From Picocystis sp. L7 (taxonomy: Eukaryota > Chlorophyta > Picocystophyceae > Picocystales > Picocystaceae), in the NCBI GenBank assembly GCA_020975725.1, contig QXJR01000018.1, forward strand, positions 248,001 through 312,000: a DNA stretch of 64,000 nucleotides, given 5' to 3'. Both the position numbers and the translations under genes were made by a program. Every line of letters starts with the position of its first letter. Position 1 is the first letter of the stretch. Below, in pieces: positions 10,971 through 21,548 of this stretch. The notes beneath the pieces are model-generated. The model did not search any database, was not told the DNA's origin, and worked only from the letters and a program-made list of their open reading frames with translations.

Positions 10971-12002
10971 ATGTCGTTCATGTCGGGACGAGAGCACGGA
11001 TCCAAGCCTGGATCAGGCGGAGCCGCAAGTGCACAAGCAGAAGCCAGGGACAGGAAAGAAAGGCTGAGGAGATTGGCGCTCGAAACCATCGACATCACCA
11101 AAGATCCCTATTTCATGCGAAACCACCTGGGAACGTACGAATGCAAGCTGTGCCTCACGCTCCACACCAACGAAGGGAACTACCTGGCGCACACGCAAGG
11201 AAAGAGACACCAGCAGAACCTCGCCAAGAGAGCCGCGCTCGAACTCAAAGAGAAAGAAACTGCACCCGCCGTCGTTCGCAAAGTGACGGTCAAGAAGAGT
11301 CCCAAGCTCGGCCGACCAGGATACAGGGTGACCAAACAGTTCAATCCAGAGAACAGACAAAGGTCCTTGCTGTTTCAACTCGACTTCCCCGAGATCGAAA
11401 CGGGCATACGACCCAGACATCGAGTCATGTCTTCCTTCGAGCAAAGAGTAGAACCGGCGGATCGAAGGTATCAGTACATCGTGTTTGCAGCCTTGCCCTA
11501 CGAGACCATTGCATTTAAAATTCCAAATCTTGAACTCGAGAAGGAAAGAGACAGCGATGGATACTTCTGGCACTGGAATCCTGACATCAAGCAGTACTGT
11601 GTGCAGATTATGTTCAAGCCCGGAGCCAAGCTTCCTTCCCACGATCTCCACCTCCAACCAAGAACGAACATGCCAAGAATGCCAGCACCTCCACCTCCAC
11701 CTCCACCACCTGGTACACTTCCACCGGTTCCACCTCCACCACCGTACCAGACCTTGGGGCAAGGCCCCATGACACGTGCACCCCCCCCACCACCACCTCC
11801 GTCGCATCCCCCGCCACCACCACCTCCATCGCATCCCCCGCCACCACCACCTCCATCGCATCCCCCGCCACCACCACCTCCGTCGCATCCCCCGCCACCA
11901 CCTCCTCCGTCGCACCCGCCACCTGGTCCCCAGCAACAGGGACGGTATGGCTATCAACCGCCAGGTGCACGATTGCCTCCACCTCCGCCATCATCAAGGT
12001 AG
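10971..12002 (+). CDS. SF3A2: splicing factor 3A subunit 2
   Basis: SF3A2 (SF3a66, yeast Prp11) is part of the U2 snRNP and helps bind the branch-site region. The 343-aa protein follows the human one closely: an N-terminal RDRKERLRRLALETIDITKD, then a U1-type C2H2 zinc finger (YECKLCLTLHTNEGNYLAHT), then GRPGYRVTKQF, LLFQLDFPEIETGI and EPADRRYQYIVFAALPYETI. The C-terminal third is proline-rich with repeated SHPPPPPPP units, as the animal protein has repeated HPPAPG-type units. A second Met at residue 4 could also start it. There is no intron. It ends only 36 bp from the stop of the convergent ferredoxin gene. Confidence 0.96.
   Translation: MSFMSGREHGSKPGSGGAASAQAEARDRKERLRRLALETIDITKDPYFMRNHLGTYECKLCLTLHTNEGNYLAHTQGKRHQQNLAKRAALELKEKETAPAVVRKVTVKKSPKLGRPGYRVTKQFNPENRQRSLLFQLDFPEIETGIRPRHRVMSSFEQRVEPADRRYQYIVFAALPYETIAFKIPNLELEKERDSDGYFWHWNPDIKQYCVQIMFKPGAKLPSHDLHLQPRTNMPRMPAPPPPPPPPGTLPPVPPPPPYQTLGQGPMTRAPPPPPPPSHPPPPPPPSHPPPPPPPSHPPPPPPPSHPPPPPPPSHPPPGPQQQGRYGYQPPGARLPPPPPSSR
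11788..11925 (+). repeat. 27-bp coding minisatellite in SF3A2
   Basis: About five units of 27 bp (TCGCATCCC recurs at about 11802, 11829, 11856, 11883 and 11910) encode tandem SHPPPPPPP. The last unit is variant. The period is a multiple of three, so copy-number change would keep the frame. Confidence 0.85.
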
Positions 12003-12038
12003 TTTCGGTTCAAAACGTGCTTGGGATTGCAACGAAGT

Positions 12039-12491
12039 TTAGATCCATTGATCTGCTCCCCATATTGGATCCTGAATGGTACTAATTTCAATCCGCTTGA
12101 CGCCCCTTGGAACAACGCCAATGCAGGTACGAACCACACGTGCAGTCCCAGGTTGTAATTCGTCCACAAGCACCTTCTTCATTTCCATCTCGCAGCTCCC
12201 ACATGAGCCACTTAAACATCCAGTGGTGATCCCGACACCGCACTTCAGGGACACCTCCAGCAGATTCTCACCAGGAAAGGCTTCCACGGCAACGTCCTCG
12301 TCCACGAAGTACACCGTCACCGTGTCTTGGTCTGAAGAGCCACCAACATGCGAAGGTGCCATGCACGCTCGTCGATGGTTGACGGTGAAGCGAGAACAAG
12401 GATCGAATCTGCCTTGAAACCATCCTTTGGCAAAGCCGCGTCTGGTCCCTACATGCGACTGCCGAAATGCTGTCGTAAACGTCCAACTCAT
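12039..12491 (-). CDS. [2Fe-2S] ferredoxin-like protein with N-terminal presequence
   Basis: Small electron carrier, 150 aa. From the ATG at 12491, residues 1-50 are rich in Arg, Ser and aromatic residues with few acids (MSWTFTTAFRQSHVGTRRGF), like an organellar transit peptide. The ferredoxin fold follows (VTVYFVDEDVAVEAFPGENL). Cluster ligands are C92, C97 and C100 in GCLSGSCGSCEMEM, with C123 in VRTCIGVVP, which is the C-x4-C-x2-C-x22-C spacing of plant-type ferredoxins. The domain is shorter than photosynthetic ferredoxin, so it may be a specialised ferredoxin-like protein of plastid or mitochondrion; its partner is unknown. The frame runs open upstream to 12914 without convincing protein. 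The 423 bp up to the WDR76 stop hold nothing else I recognise. Confidence 0.85.
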   Translation of the reverse strand: MSWTFTTAFRQSHVGTRRGFAKGWFQGRFDPCSRFTVNHRRACMAPSHVGGSSDQDTVTVYFVDEDVAVEAFPGENLLEVSLKCGVGITTGCLSGSCGSCEMEMKKVLVDELQPGTARVVRTCIGVVPRGVKRIEISTIQDPIWGADQWI

Positions 12492-12914
12492 GTGCTCGCA
12501 ATCCAAGACCAAGCGGCCTTCGAAATAGCTCTGCGATGCTACGACGCAGACGGCACGGAAAGAGACGCCACGGGCACGTCGCTGCGTCCGTTTCGTCCTT
12601 CTTCTAGGTTCCCGACACGTGGAAGCTGTGCTCTCGACGTCTCCAGATCGGTGTTTGTGAACTTGGTGCGGTGAGACGTGTATTTGAGACCGAAATCGAC
12701 GTGGCTTCGATTCGAAGATGGAGAAAAACGAGACCAAGGATGGTCCTGAACGTCTCCCAGGCCATGATGCATGGGGCTTACGACATCGGTTGCACTCAAC
12801 AAAGCGAGACGAAGAGTGGAAGCAGCCTGTCAGAAACCGTCCTTCAAAAGGCGACATTACACAAGGGGATGCTTTGTGAGGGGTGCAGGTGCGCCTCAAA
12901 TGATTGTCTAGCAA

Positions 12915-14549
12915 TCATCGAAAGATATGTACTCTACCACTGGAAGTCCCTGCTGCCACGACCGGAGAAAGGGGGTGGACGCTACTTCTTGAAGGTATGG
13001 CTGTCATGTACTCGCTGCTGTGACTGGCAACCAGTGAGCCTGTTCTGGCATCAAAAAACTCAAGCTCGCGTTTCATCGAACCACAAAGGAACATGGTACC
13101 ATCCGCTGACCACGTAGCCCGAAAAGGAAGAACCCATCGCCCGGTGTTATTGTTATGGTAAATTTGATTGGAAAGACTAGCTTCACCATGCGAAACATCG
13201 CCCCAGACCCGCAGATGGTTGTCAAAGCAAGTAGTCAGGACTTCTCCTGTACCACTAGGAGAGAAATATGCACTGTGACAGGCCCTGGAATGAGGCAGGA
13301 CCAACATTGGCTTCGCCTTGCTTATCTTGCGCGTATCCCAGATACAGACGATTTCATCACCAATGCTGCTTGTTGTGGCTACGTATGTCTCGTTCAGTGG
13401 TTCCACATCAATTGAATTCACTTTCTTTTCATGCATGTCGACCTTAGGACCGATCTTTTTGCCTGACCTTAAATCTACCATTGTGAATCCGCCCTTGTTG
13501 TCTCCCAAATATACACACTGCTTGCTTTCATTGATATCAAAGGCAGAGAAACTATCGACATCTGAACGGTGTATTTCAAGGAACTTGCGTTTCTGAATAT
13601 CGAGCAGCCTCAGGCTACCATCGTAGGAGCAGCTGAATAGACCAGATGTGCCTTGCTGTGTCCATCTAATGCCAGACACATACTGGTCATGTGGTTTGCA
13701 CAGAAGCACACCGTCGAATCCTTCATCCCAACTGCCTTGATCCTGTCCAGCATCCTTAGCAAAATCAACATCCCAAAGTCCTACGTGACCATCTTTGTCA
13801 CCAGTTGCAACCACCAGCTTTGAGGTAGAAGGTAGCCAGCTCATATGACCGGCTCCATTCTTCACTGCCTTTGCAACATCTTCCTCTTGCAAGTTCAGGC
13901 TCAAAGGACGAAGTTTAACATCAATACCGTGTGCTGGAGGTCCAGTGTCAGCTGAAGCAACCACCTTTCCTAACGCATCTGTAAAGGCCTCGTCCGTTTT
14001 CGCACTGCAATTCACACTTTCAATGTGCAAGTCGCCAATCCTAGCCTCCGATGACTTCGTTGAATTGTCTATCGTATAGTCTGACCCATGACGAACGATT
14101 CCTCCAGAAGCAAGCACCACAGTTCCGTCGCGGCGTTCAGAGTCAATCCCGTTAGCCGTACTCCCGTCAGGCAAGACTCCTTGAACACGCAAACTCCTCC
14201 TGGTGATCCTTGGTTCGTTGTCCTCTTTTGTTTTCCTAGACCTACCGGTCACTCCCTTTTGTTGTTTAGAAGGATTGGCTGATTTCTGCGCCGAGGTGGT
14301 CAGCTTGGTCGCCAAGGAAGGCAGGTTGAGTTTCATCATGCGTTCCCTGTTCAGTCTGAGACGCTCCTCTCGTTCTCTCTCGTAATTGGTGAGTGTTTGT
14401 CCGCTTCTCACTGCACCTGCCTTGTTCTCCTCATTATTCGCTTCACTCTGTGGCTGGTCTGGAGTAGGAGGTAATTCCACACCTGTTCCTACATCCAGCG
14501 TTTTCTCCTCTGTTCCCGCAGGGCCACCTCTCTTGCGCTTCGAAACCAT
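12915..14549 (-). CDS. WDR76: WDR76 / Cmr1-like WD40 protein
   Basis: WDR76 (yeast Cmr1) is a nuclear DNA-damage-associated WD40 protein related to DDB2. The 544-aa protein begins at ATG 14549 with a basic tail (MVSKRKRGGP). It has the family's N-terminal helix (YEREREERLRLNRERMMKLN) and then about seven WD repeats from residue 230. Examples are HMSWLPSTSKLVVATGDKDG/HVGLWDVDF, YVSGIRWTQQGTSGLFSCSY, VYLGDNKGGFTMVDLRSG, IVCIWDTRK, VLTTCFDNHLRVWGDV and ATWSADGTMFLCGS. It ends on the last blade (GRVHIFR). There is no intron. The sister family DDB2 is a possible alternative, but the N-terminal helix favours WDR76. Confidence 0.88.
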   Translation of the reverse strand: MVSKRKRGGPAGTEEKTLDVGTGVELPPTPDQPQSEANNEENKAGAVRSGQTLTNYEREREERLRLNRERMMKLNLPSLATKLTTSAQKSANPSKQQKGVTGRSRKTKEDNEPRITRRSLRVQGVLPDGSTANGIDSERRDGTVVLASGGIVRHGSDYTIDNSTKSSEARIGDLHIESVNCSAKTDEAFTDALGKVVASADTGPPAHGIDVKLRPLSLNLQEEDVAKAVKNGAGHMSWLPSTSKLVVATGDKDGHVGLWDVDFAKDAGQDQGSWDEGFDGVLLCKPHDQYVSGIRWTQQGTSGLFSCSYDGSLRLLDIQKRKFLEIHRSDVDSFSAFDINESKQCVYLGDNKGGFTMVDLRSGKKIGPKVDMHEKKVNSIDVEPLNETYVATTSSIGDEIVCIWDTRKISKAKPMLVLPHSRACHSAYFSPSGTGEVLTTCFDNHLRVWGDVSHGEASLSNQIYHNNNTGRWVLPFRATWSADGTMFLCGSMKRELEFFDARTGSLVASHSSEYMTAIPSRSSVHPLSPVVAAGTSSGRVHIFR

Positions 14550-14943
14550 GTTGAAGCAGCAGGATCCAGACGGTACGATTTCGAAAATCAAGAAGGTTTC
14601 TCTCCTGTTCCAGACGTGTGCATGCGGCTTTGAAATCGGATTCGGACTCGTCCAGAACTTCGTCGAGTCCCGTCGGCGGTTCCTATAGGATCGCTCGTGT
14701 GAGAACGAGCTGCGTCGGAAGGTCGATCTACCCAGCCACAGTCGTTTGATGAAGCAGCACTTGATTCTTCGGCTTTGTCCTCCTTGTCTCGATTTCAGGC
14801 GCGTGTTCTTCTACCTTTGTGCTGGCCAGGAATGGCCTCTGGTCCTTGCGCGGTTCCGAATCGCAATGGACCCGGTCTCTTCTCTCCCAGGAAGGGATTC
14901 CCGCAGTTCCAATCGACTTGTCTTTCGTCTTGTGTCGACGACG

Positions 14944-15476
14944 ATGGCGTTTCGCTCGGTCTCTTTCGGACGTTCCACCACGAATGGGAATGGAGGTGAA
15001 CGTGGAACCAAACTCCAACCCAACCTGTCGACGTGGGACCCCAAACAAGGAGGGAACCGAGGGAGCGAACACCTGGCCCACCGGGGAGTTTGTTCTCTCG
15101 TCCTCGGCTTGAGGCGTTGTAGATGACAGACCATTCCACGACGAGCAAAAGGGACAAGCATGCGAAGGCCAGGAACTTCGAATGAAAGGAACGACGTCGA
15201 AAAGCGTGGAGCAGACACGCTTGGATGCGACGCGACGGGAAAGGTTCAAGAAGTGGCGCAATCGGTGAGAGTGCAAGGGTAGAAAGAAAGACGTATGGAA
15301 TCCATCCCTCGAACTCAACAAAAGACGAAATTGCCTATCCTACTTGTGAAGCGTTGGAAGAAAAAAGAAACCAATCCGTTGAACAAATCGATATGAAGGA
15401 GATTCCAAGCGGAGCGATCTACACACGAGAATTCGGTTGTGAGATCGTCGAGGGTTGTTCCATGTCTATTGGATGA
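14944..15476 (+). CDS. doubtful spliced gene, unrecognised protein
   Basis: Tentative model. Exon 1 is 14944-14995 (MAFRSVSFGRSTTNGNG). A GTGAAC donor and a TAG acceptor define a 127-nt intron, and exon 2 (15123-15264) stays in frame with a charged, helix-prone sequence ending RRERFKKWRNR before a GTGAGA donor. A third exon (about 15368-15476) can be joined in frame and ends in a TGA. The pieces fit the short first exon pattern of other genes here and the gene would be divergent from WDR76, but I recognise no family and no CTGAC branch site is evident. It could be chance. Confidence 0.2.
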
Positions 15477-15480
15477 AGTT

Positions 15481-17014
15481 CTGATCAAGATGAAAATTTT
15501 GGATGCAAACATCGTGCACTAGCCGGTTTCATGGATGCTTTCACGCGAACGCATGCTAAAAGTTCTGGTCGGGGACCCTTTTTTCTCCTTCGCGTTTCCA
15601 AAAACAAATATCCGCTCCACTTGTTGGCCCATCTTCCTTTCTTGGATCCAAAAGAAGACATATACCCTCACTCGTGCTCTCCATTACACCCGTTGACACG
15701 TTGAGAAACGTGGAGCTCCGCATGTACATCGGTACAATGCGGAAACATCTGGACTTGTCACGGCATGGTCGAGTCTTTGGCAAGTCCAATTTGTTGGACG
15801 CCCAATCGGATTCATGTCTCGAAGTTGCGAAACTCTTCGACCTCCACAACACCTCGCAAGTATCGACATGGTATGAGTGCTTCACCCATATAATCGCATG
15901 CATTAGGGTATGCTCTCGTGGATTTGATGCAGTATTCTCGTCCAATTCAATCAAACTTTGTGTTCAATGGTATGTATTGCCCGAAAGAGGATGTCTCCTA
16001 TCAACGTTTTGCTTAGATGTTGGCGCTCGTTGCAAACGTTGACCGCCACCCTTCTTGGCTCATTCCTTCATGGGGAAGAGTCAAAGCCTCCTTCCAACTA
16101 AAGCGTCCATTGAAAGGCGATGAACTCACGAAAGAGTTACCACCAAGTTGACAACAATGAATTTTGAGCAAATGTTGGAATATTGAGGACAAGGTCCCCA
16201 ATATTGTGTGATGGTTGTCTTATGTTGGCACTACCTCACCATTTGAGTGGAGAGTGCACCTTGGAAAGCACTCGTGGCCTCGCGTATGGCGGGTGGGTGG
16301 GATTGACCTTCGTGGAGGCATCATTACCCTCAACCTTCCATCCACGACTTGAGCATGCTTTGATGACCATCGGCCGTGTGCCCATCTTGCACGCGGGTCG
16401 TCACGAACATGGAATTTCTCAAGCTCGTACCGTCTTTCTCACACCTTTGATTTCAATGCAGGGTTTCTTTCGAGGTCGGCACCATGCGTACGTCAACTTC
16501 CCTACCTTCCTTTCTAGGTTGGTGACGATCGCGGTGTCTTGCTTTCTTCTCGGGGAAGTGGTTGGATCTTCTTGGGTGCGGACCGAAGTTTTTCTTTTCT
16601 TCTTCTTCCGGACACGGTTTCGATTTGAATGGGATCCGGGGTTTGGTTTCCCGCTTCCGTTCTCCCCGTTTCAACAAGACTGGAGGGACCTTCCCTTTCT
16701 TTCGGGTTTCCATCGAGGGGAAGGGGCGGTGTCGTCCCAGTCTTCCTGGGTTCCATCCTTCGTTTCGATGGGATCGATCGCATCCATTCCTTTCCCATCC
16801 GATCGTTCCACGGGTCTGTGGGGTGGGTTTCCATTGGAAGGGTCCCATGCAGACCCCAGTTCGTCTTTGCCGCCTCCTCTTCCCTGTGGTTCGATTTTGG
16901 GTTGGTTTGGTTACTTCCCTTTCCATCCTGTGTCTCTCTTCTTGTCGAGGGTGGTGACGACGTCTTCGTTGTTCTCCCTCGTCGACTTGAGTGTGGACCT
17001 CGTGCATCCAGCCC
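15481..17014. other. non-coding stretch upstream of the LysM gene
   Basis: 15481-16300 is AT-richer with dense stops. From about 16560 to 17000 the plus strand is very pyrimidine-rich (runs of TTC/TCC), and ORFs that cross it on both strands look like composition artefacts. I see no gene. It probably holds the LysM promoter. Confidence 0.4.
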
Positions 17015-19157
17015 ATGGCCATGGATTCCAACCAGGTGAGGCACGTACACGACGATACAGGCAACCAGGAACACGAAGAGAGAACGGGAAGGAGGAAGGG
17101 AACCCACCTTCGCCATGGCCGTGGTCACAGGAAAGAAGACGATGGACGCTCTCCAACACGCGGACGGAAGGGAAGGAAAGACAGAGGACGTTCGGATCGA
17201 TCGGAGTTCGTCCTTCCCGTTCGATCCGACCCACGAGGACGCGCACCAGACACCGAATGGTCGAATAGAAACGGTTCTGAGGAACAAAGAGAAGTGGAGG
17301 TGTGGGAACGTGCGAACCACGAGAGCCCAACAGGAACGAATAGAAACCAACGCGATCCTCCAGGGAGAGAAAGAGAGAGACGCACACGCGAAGCCGAACA
17401 GAACGCTGCCGAAGAGGAATGATGCGTGTGGGACGCGACAGCTCTTGCTTGCGATGGAATGGAACTGACCCAGGAGGACGACGGACGCGTCTCAGGAACC
17501 CAAGGATACGTGGGTCGAAAGGGAAGAGGCAGGGTCGGAAGCGGGAAGCCATTCTGAAGTCATGCTCTCGGATACCGACATAGAAGAAGACGAAGAAACG
17601 CACGGGGACGAACCACAAGGAAGAGACGAATTCGAGTTTCCCAAGGAAGAGACCGAAGACACGACCGAAACGGACATCACCCTGGCCAAACTGCTCGAGG
17701 TAGACTCCGAAAGGAGCGACGAGTTGCAGAGCAGCGGAAACTCAAAGAACGAAGACCCCGCTGAAAGCCGAGACGAAATCACCGACATGACCAACCACGA
17801 GCGAAGGCAAGCAGAAACCCTTCCACGTGGATACGAAAAGGAAGATGGTGTTAGAAGCGCCTTGGAAGAAGAGTACATGACCGCCGACAACGGGCCGAAC
17901 TTTACCACAGAAGACGACAGTGTCCTGTTCGAAAGTGACACAGACCCCATCCAGAGGTCCTCTGCCACGATAACTCCAATCACCTCTCCTCTCAGCAAGT
18001 CCAGCCGGGGAATCGCGCCGATGGAAGAATCCAGCGTGCAGTACAGCCCTATCTTGGCACAACCACGCAGACGCAAGCAAGGACGCCTGTCGGAATCCCT
18101 TGGACCAGAGGAGAGGGACGGAGAGTGGAAAGATGTGGAGGAGAGGGCCTTCAGCTCCCTCAAGAATGACGACTGGCTTACGAAGGTGAGGAAATCCATT
18201 GCCCAAGAACTGTCCAAGTCTGCAGACTTCCGACGTTCCATCACAGAAGAGTTGAGCAAGAAGGTGCTGGATCTAGAAGTGGCGGCACGAGATGCTTTGG
18301 AGGAATCTTCCCAGCTAAGCGATGACGAGCAGGAACTCGAAGACCAGCCAGACAACGATGAGGTCGATTTGCATCCAGTGTTACCAGAGGTCTCTTCAGT
18401 CACCGAAACCGTGATGCCCCAAGTGGCCGAGAGCCACCGTGATGATCTAGAACCCGCATCGGCCGAGAGTGACTCCAAACCCGTGATTGACCAGTCCAAC
18501 TCCTCCAAACCTCCTGCAGCCATTTTTGGTCATGCTCCTGGCAAGAAAGAAAGATTCAAATCTTTCCGCAGGGAAGTTGCTCAGAAAGGACTGCAAGCTG
18601 CACTGTTCTGCAGGGACAACTTTGCACAGCTAGGTATGGCGCTGGTTGTAGGAAGTGCGCTGGGCTCTCTCTTTGGAAAGTCGCCAGCACATGCTCAATC
18701 GCCACGTCCGAAGAGGAGACCTGTGCCGAGGAGGGCCCAGATGCACCGAGACAAGAAGAGAGGCTGGCCGACAGGTATTTGGATAGTCCAAGAAGGAGAT
18801 TCGCTGTGGTCCATGTCTCAGAAACTGATGGGAGATGGCGAAAGATGGCCAGAGCTTTACAAAGCATGCTCAAGGTGTCTGGAAATCGATCCACGCTCGT
18901 TGCGCCCTGGCACTGACCTGAGCCCGTGCCGTGAGGAACTTCTCGCACGTAGTCCAGATCGCAAGTACTCGCTCCAAGAACAGCATGTCATTATTACCAC
19001 AAACACGCAGAAAGGGGATACCTTGAAGAAAATCAGGGAGGAGATTGTAGGCAAGGGCGATCTCTGGGGCGCTGCACCTCTCCCGATGGACACACAGGAA
19101 GCGAGTGAAACCCTGCAACCCGGCCGTCCCCTGAAAGTACTCCTGCATCACAAGTGA
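17015..19157 (+). CDS. acidic membrane-anchored LysM-domain protein, two exons
   Basis: The main exon encodes a long acidic, low-complexity N-terminal part (EDEETHGDE, EETEDTTETD). A hydrophobic segment follows (LGMALVVGSALGSLFG, near residue 400 of the spliced form), then a basic proline/arginine patch and a LysM domain (WIVQEGDSLWSMSQKLMGDG ... WPELYKAC ... RPGTDL). LysM binds peptidoglycan- or chitin-like glycans. I infer that exon 1 is 17015-17035 (MAMDSNQ), spliced by a 460-nt intron (GTGAGG donor; CTGAC branch site, 27 nt before the CAG acceptor at 17495) to a frame open from 17496. That gives about 560 aa. Without splicing, the first ATG is 17562 (531 aa). Function is unknown, and which side of the membrane the LysM domain faces is unclear. 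Confidence 0.75.
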
Positions 19158-20252
19158 ACCCACACCAACAACGTCACCCGTGGGTTTCGATGGTGTTGCA
19201 CAAGGCTCCAGGCTTGAACATGGCTTCCATGGGGGAAGCGTAGCAGCCACGGTGTCTTTCTTTTCTATTGCTTCGATCTTTTATCCTATAACCTTTCTAT
19301 CTGCCTGTTCGCTTCCCAACTTGGTGTCCGGCATCGGGAACAGGGGCTTGATCGCTCTTCCCTTGACCTATCACGCTGCTTTTAGCTGTGTAAGAAAGGT
19401 TCTTGTCTTGAAAGCCATGGGCACGATTCCAGCAGGATCGCATCTTTCTCCCACTGTTGTGACGGTCAAGGATTGCACGTGGATTGCTGCGTCATACAGG
19501 TTCAGAGGGCTCGTCGACAAAAAGCTGTACCCGCCATCATGGCCAGCGTTCACTCCTACCGTGGTCTTCGTCGTCTCGTGTGTCTGATGGCGATCGTTTC
19601 GCTTCCGCGTTGCTCCACGTGCAGCCTTGGGTGTTCTGATTCCGTTTCGGTCGTTCAGGCTTTCCGAGATGGCAAGTTTCGGTTCATCCCGCTCCCCAAC
19701 GAGATGGCATCGCACCTCTGCTACTTCGTGCCGATGAAAGGGGGACGCACACGACCTTCCCTTCTGTTCCTTGGGTTCCCTCGGATCCAAAGGGGCGAAG
19801 AAAAGGGGGGGGTCACCCGATTCGATCCCCCTTCGCTTTCGCCCCCACCCGCGCCCCTGGGGTCACGTGATCCCTCCCCTCCCTCACCCCTCCCTCACCC
19901 CTCCCTCACCCCCTCCCACGTCGACGTGGCAAGCCCTGGAGATCTCCTCCCACCCCCGGAAGGCCCGTCCCTGGTAGATCGCACGGGGATCCTTGCCCCC
20001 TCCGTGTTTCGCTTCCCAATTCTATCCCCAGAAGTACGGTGGAGGGGGGTCCCGTTCCCTTGGGTGGGACGTGTCGGGGATCTCCCCCTGGGCTCGTGTG
20101 GGACAGGAACGGGACGGTCCCTTGGTGAGATCCAAGAGAAACCCGTGGATCTCACTCGACACTTTCGAAGGTGCCGACCTTGCACTGCTTCGCTTCGCAC
20201 GCGTGTTGGAGTGTCTCGCAGCGCTTGGGACGTGCACGTGGTTGGAGATCGC
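19158..20252. other. intergenic region upstream of the TKL kinase
   Basis: About 1.1 kb with no recognisable gene. An open frame joins the kinase ORF from 19473, but its sequence (proline/serine-rich, low complexity) looks like translated GC-rich promoter DNA. A short array of CCCTCAC-type repeats lies at about 19874-19918. Confidence 0.45.
19874..19918 (+). repeat. short CCCTCAC-type tandem repeat in kinase upstream region
   Basis: Three to four near-perfect tandem copies of a C/T-rich unit about 11 bp long (CCCTCACCCCT). The plus strand is nearly pure pyrimidine here. Confidence 0.6.
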
Positions 20253-21548
20253 ATGGCACCCTACGACGGCGGACACGGCCCTCACCTCCCACCTGGGAAG
20301 CGATGGAGAGGATACGCGTCGGAAAAAGCAGGTGTGAAGACGTCCGCCACACAACCACGTCCGTCCCAACCTCACAGCGCATCCCAGAAGCAAACCACCG
20401 TGATCCTGCGTACCAATCTGAAGCTCAAGAAGGTGGCCGTGCGCAAGAGCTGTGGAGACGAAAAGAAAGAGTGTCAAGGACAAGAACACGACTGCGAGTG
20501 CGAACCCAGCTGGAAGAAACACTTGCGCCTCGACACCCCTTGGGCCGAAGACGCCAAGAATGACACGAGGAACACGACTTCGTGCATGGAACACCAGGAT
20601 CCGATGCCAATCGAACCCGACACGACAGGGACGGACGCCTGGGAATGGAAACGGATCGACACCCAGCTCCTGGCCAGCGCCTCCGACACCAATCACGTCC
20701 GAGACGTGGCCTGGTCGGACCTGCGCATCTTCGGACGCATCGGAACCGGAGCCTATGCAGACGTGCTGGGAGGAACGTTCAGAGGGAAAAAGGTGGCCGT
20801 CAAGCGGTTCAGGACCACCAATGACGATCCGAATGACAGAACGATGGATGCACGTGGAACATCGGAACAACTGATCACCACCGGTAACGTGTGGTCGAAG
20901 ATGCGGGATGAAGCATCAAGACTGGTGCGTTACAGGCATCCCAACATCTGCAAGATTGTGGGAATGTGCCAGTCGCCACCGGCATTGATACTGGAGTTGG
21001 CAGAGCGAGGATCTCTGAGAGATTTCCTACGGCGGCATGGAAAGCTGCCGTCGCGGATGCAGTGGAAGTTCGCCCGAGACATTGCGAACGCCATGAAGCA
21101 CCTGCACGAAATGCAGCCACCACTCATCCACAGGGACCTCACTTCATCCAACATCCTCATCACGAAGTATTTTCAAGCAAAGGTTGCCGATTTGGGCATG
21201 GCGACCACTGGAAATGCAACGGGCCTCGAAGAAGCTGGCTCTTTTGGGGCAGTTCCGTGGATGGCCCCAGAAGTCTTGCGTGACACGGAAGCCCAAGACG
21301 AGAAGTGCGATGTGTTTAGCTTCGGGGTCATCGTGTGGGAGCTCGCCACGGGGTTGATGCCATGGAGCGAAATGAATCCATTCCGGGTGATGGTGGCAGT
21401 GGCACGCGAAGGAGCCCGCTTGCCCATCCCAGAAGATTGCCCGTCCTGGATGAAACAAGTCATGAGAAGTTGCTGGCAGGAGGCACCAGCCGATCGCCCG
21501 GACTTTGACACATTGACTGTTCACCTGGAGACAGCCACCTGTGCGTAA
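20253..21548 (+). CDS. TKL-family protein kinase
   Basis: Soluble tyrosine-kinase-like Ser/Thr kinase, 431 aa from ATG 20253. Residues 1-150 are basic/acidic and unstructured. The kinase domain runs from about 157 to the end: glycine loop GRIGTGAYADV, VAVK lysine K184, helix-C glutamate E220, catalytic loop IHRDLTSSNIL (D295, N300), metal-binding DLG (D313) instead of the usual DFG, activation segment ending WMAPEVL, and DVFSFGVIVWELATG. All catalytic residues are present, so it should be active. The start is uncertain because the frame is open for 260 codons further upstream. It converges on the cyclase gene; the 310-bp gap shows nothing. Confidence 0.9.
   Translation: MAPYDGGHGPHLPPGKRWRGYASEKAGVKTSATQPRPSQPHSASQKQTTVILRTNLKLKKVAVRKSCGDEKKECQGQEHDCECEPSWKKHLRLDTPWAEDAKNDTRNTTSCMEHQDPMPIEPDTTGTDAWEWKRIDTQLLASASDTNHVRDVAWSDLRIFGRIGTGAYADVLGGTFRGKKVAVKRFRTTNDDPNDRTMDARGTSEQLITTGNVWSKMRDEASRLVRYRHPNICKIVGMCQSPPALILELAERGSLRDFLRRHGKLPSRMQWKFARDIANAMKHLHEMQPPLIHRDLTSSNILITKYFQAKVADLGMATTGNATGLEEAGSFGAVPWMAPEVLRDTEAQDEKCDVFSFGVIVWELATGLMPWSEMNPFRVMVAVAREGARLPIPEDCPSWMKQVMRSCWQEAPADRPDFDTLTVHLETATCA

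Noticed and set aside
16183-17268. 361-codon plus-strand ORF
   Set aside because: Phe/Ser/Pro/Arg-biased translation of pyrimidine-rich DNA with no domain; several other long ORFs overlap it in other frames.
19473-20252. 260-codon upstream extension of the kinase ORF
   Set aside because: Low-complexity Pro/Ser sequence over a C/T-rich repeat; more likely promoter DNA.
20022-20870. 282-codon minus-strand ORF
   Set aside because: Antisense shadow of the kinase gene with no family features.
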